From: Dicyema japonicum
Taxonomy: Eukaryota > Dicyemida > Rhombozoa > Dicyemidae
Length of the DNA: 64,000 nt
Direction: 5' to 3'
NCBI GenBank assembly: GCA_011109175.1
Contig: RDEW01000002.1
Coordinates: 144,579 to 208,578, forward strand
Position 1 is the first letter of the stretch, and each line of letters opens with the position of its first letter. Shown one piece after another: positions 59,085 through 64,000 of the stretch. Position numbers and translations under genes: made by a program. The notes below the pieces were generated by a model, which was not told the DNA's origin, did no database searches, and saw only the letters and a program-made list of their open reading frames with translations.

Positions 59085-59400
59085 ATTTCCGATTTCTCAA
59101 TTAACTTTTTAATACGTTCAGTTTCTTCTCCCATTTTGACAAATGTTTTCTACATGTGGTGTCAGACAGAGATGCACATCAAGTGTCACTCCCAAGATCC
59201 TTTGACATTTGTTGAAAGGGATGTCGGCCTTGTTTAACTTCATGGTGACTGTCTTCCTTCCCAATCTTTTGTCCGAGGTAAAAAAGTGACGGAGACGACT
59301 TCTCTGCATTCACCATGATGCGGTTTTCCACAAACAATATCATCGCATAGGAGAGTAGAAGATCATGAACAATATCAGTGTAGTACATCTCTCCGAGAAG
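59085..59400 (-). pseudogene. RT fragment of the YADD family
   Basis: LLSYAMI with a frame break stands where LLSYADDIV is expected, followed by NRIMVNAEKSS, LNKADIPFNKCQRILGVTLD, VHLCLTPHVENICQN and EKKLNVLKS. It aligns with 600-1001 and 45300-45600. The longer minus-strand frame reaching 59619 does not resemble RT beyond this. Confidence 0.7.
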
Positions 59401-59795
59401 AGCGGTTCTGACACTTTCTTTAGTTTTCTGCGTGAAAATTGTGTATCGACTTCCTGTGCTCTTTGTGAATTTTTTGTCTAGAATTTTATCAACTTGTTCA
59501 CATCTTTGCAGATAATCTTCCTCAGATGAAATTTCATCGCCTTTTGCCACTTTCGAATAGCTTTCCAAACTTCTCCCGTAGTACAGTTTCAATTTACTGT
59601 TGTAGGCACACGATTCCACTCCAAAATCTATGCCCTGAGCTCATTGACTGTATTTCATCATTCAAAGCTTTGATCTGGAGTTTCATTGGTCGCTTCTTGT
59701 TTCTTAGAAGACCGACCAATCAATTTATGATGGAAGTGGTTAGGAGCCGAGTGTTCCGTCCAGTGAGGTACGGCCAAGAAATTATTATTATAATT

Positions 59796-60045
59796 ATAGA
59801 ACCAAAAACCACCATCATATCTAAAATAAACAAAATTCAGGTGATCCCAGCCTCCCTCAACATTCCGCATCTTTTCTCGGTGTTCCGACTGCCCTCCTCT
59901 CATTTCCGATATGGGCGGAGTCCGCATACTCGAGGAATGGAAGTTATTATTATTGAACCAGAAGACCACCGTCATATCCAAAATAAACAAAATTCAGGTG
60001 ATCCCAGCCTCCTTCAACATCTCTCCGCATCTTTTCTCGGTTAAT
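59796..60045 (+). repeat. Family C repeat, direct dimer
   Basis: Two copies in the same orientation, 59796-59945 and 59950-60045, share gaccaccgtcatatc/accaccatcatatc, aaaataaacaaaattcaggt, gatcccagcctcc and catcttttctcgg. Each is preceded by an ATT-rich tract (aattattattataattat, gttattattattgaacc). The second copy is cut at tctcgg. The dimer sits 125 bp upstream of GTSF1. Confidence 0.75.
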
Positions 60046-60168
60046 TAATCAAAATGATTAACAAGGTCAATTGAAATATTAAATAAATAAAATATTTATT
60101 TTTAAAATTTAGTTTTTTAATTTTTTTAAAATTTTGAAATAAATGTTACGTAAATTTAATTTTTTCTG

Positions 60169-60513
60169 ATGGCTAATCTTTCCGAAGATCCCTATGAGTT
60201 GATCGAGTGTCCCTATGACTCAAGTCACAAAATCATGCGAAAAAGTCTAAGCAGACATATATTAAACTGCAAAAAGGTTGAGACCAATATAACTTTTAGC
60301 AATATCTCGCGAAAAAGAAGGAAGTTAAATACTTTACCTGCCCTTTCAACTCACAACACGTCATTTCAGTTGAGAACAAAGAGGCCCACTTGGCTAACTG
60401 TCCAGACGCCTTTAACCCCGCTGACAGTAATGATGTTTTTCATTTGGCAGGTAGGTTTCTCTTATTGCAATAAAAACAATAACTTGGACGATCTGCTAGG
60501 AGACGGCTGGTGA
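60169..60513 (+). CDS. GTSF1: GTSF1-like double CHHC zinc-finger protein (90 aa)
   Basis: Gametocyte-specific factor 1 family; in animals these bind Piwi proteins and are needed for piRNA-guided transposon silencing. Introns of 23 nt (about 60275-60297) and 49 nt (60450-60498) leave 273 nt, 91 codons. Finger 1 is CPYDSSHKIMRKSLSRHILNC (Cys14, His20, His30, Cys34). Finger 2 starts CPFNSQH and ends HLANC (Cys50, His56, His66, Cys70). Both have the exact C-x5-H-x9-H-x3-C spacing, and the CPY/CPFN starts are typical. The acidic tail DAFNPADSNDVFHLAGDGW is short; an aromatic residue there (Trp90) is of the kind used to contact Piwi, which I infer only. The U11-48K splicing protein has one such finger; two tandem fingers and small size favour GTSF1. 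Confidence 0.9.
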   Translation: MANLSEDPYELIECPYDSSHKIMRKSLSRHILNCKKVETNITFSNISRKRRKLNTLPALSTHNTSFQLRTKRPTWLTVQTPLTPLTVMMFFIWQVGFSYCNKNNNLDDLLGDGW

Positions 60514-60756
60514 TAGTTTTTTTCTTTTCTACGTTTATGGATTTTTTGATTATGTAAATTTCGGGGGTAATTATTGATATTTTATCTGCATTCCATTTTA
60601 GCATATTTATGAGTAACGTGCTTAAGTTGCATAGATTTTTTCTGAACTGCATAAACCCTGTAATTTTAATGGAATCTCTGAGGAGGTTTATGAAATCTTG
60701 CCGCCAATAATGGATCCTTTTCTAAGTTTACGAAATCTCTGATAGCCTTCATGGGG

Positions 60757-60900
60757 TCATTATTATTGACGCACGTCTGCTATGTCATGATGCAATGCAC
60801 GTGCAACCCGAGAAACTAACAGCAACATCATCCTCCATGAATTGTTTCTGTTTCGACCGAGGTCCCGTGATATGTGAAGGCAGTATTGCGTATGAATAAA
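60757..60900 (-). pseudogene. LINE C-terminal end, type a, copy 4
   Basis: The minus strand reads NNSWRMMLLLVSRVARALHH, then a stop and TAATAATAATGACC, matching the last codons and the TAA tail of the copy at 52230-52735. Confidence 0.5.
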
Positions 60901-63859
60901 TTACTTATCGGAGAAGTAAGATTCTAGGCTTCTTCTCGCCCCCCTTTTCATGAAAGTGTCCTCCGTGCATCTCCGAGTACGGACTTTAGCACTCAGGTCG
61001 CCCAAATAATAAATATTGATCATTAAGACAATAAACTGATAACTTTCACGAGGTCACTATACAAAGGTTCTCCACCTCACTGTTAAGATCAACTCTTGGA
61101 CGAACATCGAGTAAATGTGAAATGGCTGATTCATATTTGTATACCGCAAAATATAAAAAAATACATTTATTTGTTTTGAGGTAATTAACCTGACACAAAC
61201 CGCAATGTGAAAAGTATGTTTTGGTTTAAAGATAAATACATTAATACTTATCGAATCCCCCATTAAATACCTCCAAAAGACCCCTAAGATAGTTATTGAA
61301 TTCCCACGCTTTCTAAAATTTAGGATTTTAAGTTGAAGAGTTATCAAAGTGGTCAATTTCTTGAATGTGGTGAGGGACCTCTATCATTTTTAGCTTCAAA
61401 ATGGATGAAGATCTTTGTCTCCTTTTATCTCGTGAGCTTGGACGAGGTAGCGGACTGGAAACATGAAGTTCTGAACAATCAAGTGTAACATGAATTGGAA
61501 AAATAAAGTTCTGAACAAATCAAGTGTAACATGAAGACCCATATTTTAATTTCGTTGGTTTATGAATGAAAGAACTTAGAGGATCATCTGTCTGAAGCTT
61601 CACGCTTAGGATAAATTCTATATGTTAGTTAAGTCCTCACTTAAGATGTCATCGGCTATTAAATGAGAGACTGTAAACACCAGTCGCTCCCTATTCTATG
61701 TGTTGCTTTTAACTCAATCGTTTGTGAAGTCGATTGCATATGACAATTTGTTAACCACTAAAGATCTGAGAATTGTAATTCAATTCAGAATTTTTTTAAT
61801 AAAAGCCAATTTGGATTAAGGAGTAATGACGTCATCAGTGATTCATAAATGCGGAACTGGATTGTCACAGGGACTCTCACGCAAGAAAAAAAGGCATAAG
61901 CTTAAGAACACTCTCAATGTCTTGGCTTCATTCCTCGAATTATTAGCATAACTGTTTTTTTGTTAAATAAAGTGCATGCCTTGTCTAAGCGGAGATTCAA
62001 GTAATGGAAACATTACTACTGCTCGGCGAATGAGATGCAAAAAAGCTAATTTGAGGGGAAAATAATTAATAAAAAAACCGTTCAACTAGTCATGTGAGTT
62101 ATGTGATGTATATGTCTCAACTAACTGCATTTCGTTAACAATGTCTGATCCCCAGAAGGAATGATGGAAAGAAATCCTTGACGAATTGATGACTTTTCCA
62201 GAATATTTTTCAACTTATGGGGCAACTCGTACTCTATTCTGACTAAAAACATTTATAGTTGAAAAAATCAATTTTGACATTAACATTTTATAAATCTTTA
62301 ATTATGCTAATGAAACAAATCCATTAATAACAAATCATGCTCCAACTCCCAAGAGACAGTCGACACTCCCAGGGGCTGTGAAAAAACATATCTGTTCATG
62401 AGGGTCCTTGAGTCATGCTGATTTTGTGGCAACTCATTTACTCATTATAACATCCCTCCTGAAGTTTCATAGGCGATTGGGCGAAGCGGAAATTATCTCC
62501 AAGAGATTACTTGATTATTATTAGTCGCTCCAGAGAACACATAAACGACACAAAGTTAGTAAAATCCCCCTGTCTCATAGTAACTACTCTCTTGACTATT
62601 CTCATTCATGGTCTCCCTTTCTCAGACTGCTGACATACCTTATCAAAGTACTTTTATTTTTGTATAATCCTATAGTTCCACATTCTAACACAGGAATATT
62701 CAGTCACATTCGTTGATTTTTTAGCAAGCAGCAGACTGATGGACTTTAAGAAAATTCTGGCATAACCATGATTTAATGATATTAAGTTCGAGAACGTTGG
62801 TGAGTTAGTTAAGGGTGCAGATTTTAGACGAAGTGAGATGGGGGACGTCAGAAACGCAGGAAACCGCAGCCATGGTTCCTCGTGAATTCTCCCAAGAGGA
62901 GAGTGGAGAGGGAAGGATCGATGTGGGAAAAAGACGCCAAGCTCTTCGTCAGATTAAGTGTAGTTTATCAATCTCGAAAGAACATAACGCAAACCTACAA
63001 ACACACAGGTGTTTCGACAGTTAAAACGATGACCTGTACAGTTTTAGATATAGTCAACAGGAACAAGGGAGGGGGGCTTCTTTATAATAACCTTCAGTAT
63101 CTGGAAGTGAATTCCTGCCTACAAAAGGAGTCGATGGGGACGGATGTCTAAGGAAGAACCGATCATAGGGCACACGAACGAACATAGTGATTACCTGATT
63201 CTTGACAGAACCGGAAGAATCTTCAGCCATTCTTTCGTATCGACAACTCAGATGAGGAGTGTGATTTTTTTTATAACGAGTTGATTTTGTAAAATATCTA
63301 CGAAAAAAGTGGGAATCCCTAGGAGGCACAAACATAGTTGATAGTAGGAACGATAGTTTTTTGGAATATAATACGGCTGGATAAGTTTTTATGCTGTCTT
63401 CAGGTAGGTATGAGCTTTTCCTTGCAATATCCTTGAGGATATTCAACTTTCGTTGGTTTCAATCACGCCTCGTGAAGATATCGTAAGTCACGCTAATTAT
63501 TTTAAGATTCTTTGAAGCGACTATAAATTCACACCCCAGGAAAACCACGGGGGCAAATTTGTAAGGAAGATTCGATGTGAATAAAGTAGAGGTAGATTTT
63601 GATATTGACACAGAAAATCGATAACAATTGATCTAACAATCGAAATATCACTGAACGACCGCGATCGCAAAGGACGGGGGTCTGCTCATAGAGACGATGA
63701 TAACACAGACTGGGATCTCGACCTGGTGTTTCTGAAAAATACTCTTTCATGCAGTCCTTCAGCAGAGATTGAGATTAGAATGTTGTTAAGATGACGCAAG
63801 GAAATCTGAAATAATCGTCATAAGAACTACTTTCCCTAACTCGATGTGGATCCATGCTC
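60901..63859. other. Spacer without a recognised gene
   Basis: Contains a short direct duplication (aagttctgaacaa.tcaagtg..., 61466-61494 and 61506-61535, period 40-41 bp) and a family F copy. The open frames at 62815-63024 (+) and 63054-63446 (-) have no recognised motif. Confidence 0.4.
61970..62030 (-). repeat. Interspersed repeat family F, copy 2
   Basis: Reverse complement of the block at 5195-5256; it shares aagtaatggaaacattact and the neighbouring taaataaagtgc. Confidence 0.5.
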
Positions 63860-64000
63860 TGCCACGACTATGTGTGGAGGCACAACGAGGTAGTAAGGAG
63901 TCTTCATCTTCTTCTATGCAATAAGTATGGTATTCGCCACATCAGACAGTTGCAGACTCATAAGGTGCAATCTGTAGTAGAGAACACCAGGGTCCAAATT
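63860..64000 (+). pseudogene. LINE C-terminal region, type c, runs off the window
   Basis: Translates as YVWRHNEVVRSLHLLLCNKY, then GIRHIRQLQTHKVQSVVENT, aligned with 35811-35940. The frame is still open at the window edge, so the PDI..DK block may follow beyond 64000. Confidence 0.65.

Noticed and set aside
58890-59136. A short minus-strand gene starting MGEETERIKKL
   Set aside because: The start overlaps the RT thumb sequence in another frame and the downstream reading frame does not join cleanly.
59179-59619. A 146-aa host protein on the minus strand
   Set aside because: Its C-terminal part is an RT relic with a broken YADD block; the N-terminal part has no recognised similarity.

Overview
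The window is eukaryotic nuclear DNA from an animal: a PCNA-motif uracil-DNA glycosylase, a BET double-bromodomain protein, a GTSF1 piRNA-pathway factor, proteasome Rpn5, a TBCEL-type tubulin cofactor, and many non-LTR retrotransposon and hAT fossils. It is AT-rich, and its most striking trait is intron size. Nearly every intron I could place by aligning exons to conserved protein families is 19-30 nt with GT..AG ends, and the genes only read through once these are removed. Highly shortened spliceosomal introns are characteristic of dicyemid mesozoans (cephalopod kidney parasites), so a dicyemid is my best guess; the species is not shown by the sequence.

Layout. 0-10 kb: repeat copies and a reverse-transcriptase (RT) relic, then acetyl-C​oA synthetase (15 exons), repeat debris, and an MFSD1-type transporter. 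10.3-26.9 kb: four tandem head-to-tail units of about 4.16 kb, each with a minus-strand BET gene. Only the last copy (23690-25433) is open throughout (524 aa, 7 introns of 22-26 nt); the other three carry single-base indels. 27-31 kb: another RT relic, SCO1, and UNG. 31-37 kb: repeats, a TSC22-like factor and several retrotransposon C-terminal fragments. 38-40 kb: AP-1/2 sigma adaptin and a small predicted secreted protein. 40-47 kb: AT-rich, with a hAT relic and a long decayed RT. 47.4-51.1 kb: a WIPI/Atg18 PROPPIN and PSMD12 in convergent orientation. 52-64 kb: retroelement ends, TBCEL, tandem repeats and GTSF1, ending in a retroelement fragment that runs off the edge.

The genes are unrelated housekeeping genes (acetate activation, copper delivery to cytochrome oxidase, base excision repair, vesicle coats, autophagy, proteasome, tubulin folding) with no operon logic. 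The themes that tie the window together are miniaturised introns, a recent tandem amplification of a chromatin reader, and a heavy load of 5'-truncated retroelements and short hairpin-bearing repeats beside a GTSF1-type transposon-silencing gene. Gene models were built by hand; for seven genes (UNG, SCO1, GTSF1, PROPPIN, AP sigma, BET copy 4, the small secreted protein) removing the inferred introns leaves a length divisible by three. Acetyl-C​oA synthetase and PSMD12 are each one base short, and MFSD1 and TBCEL show more frame breaks, which may be sequence errors.
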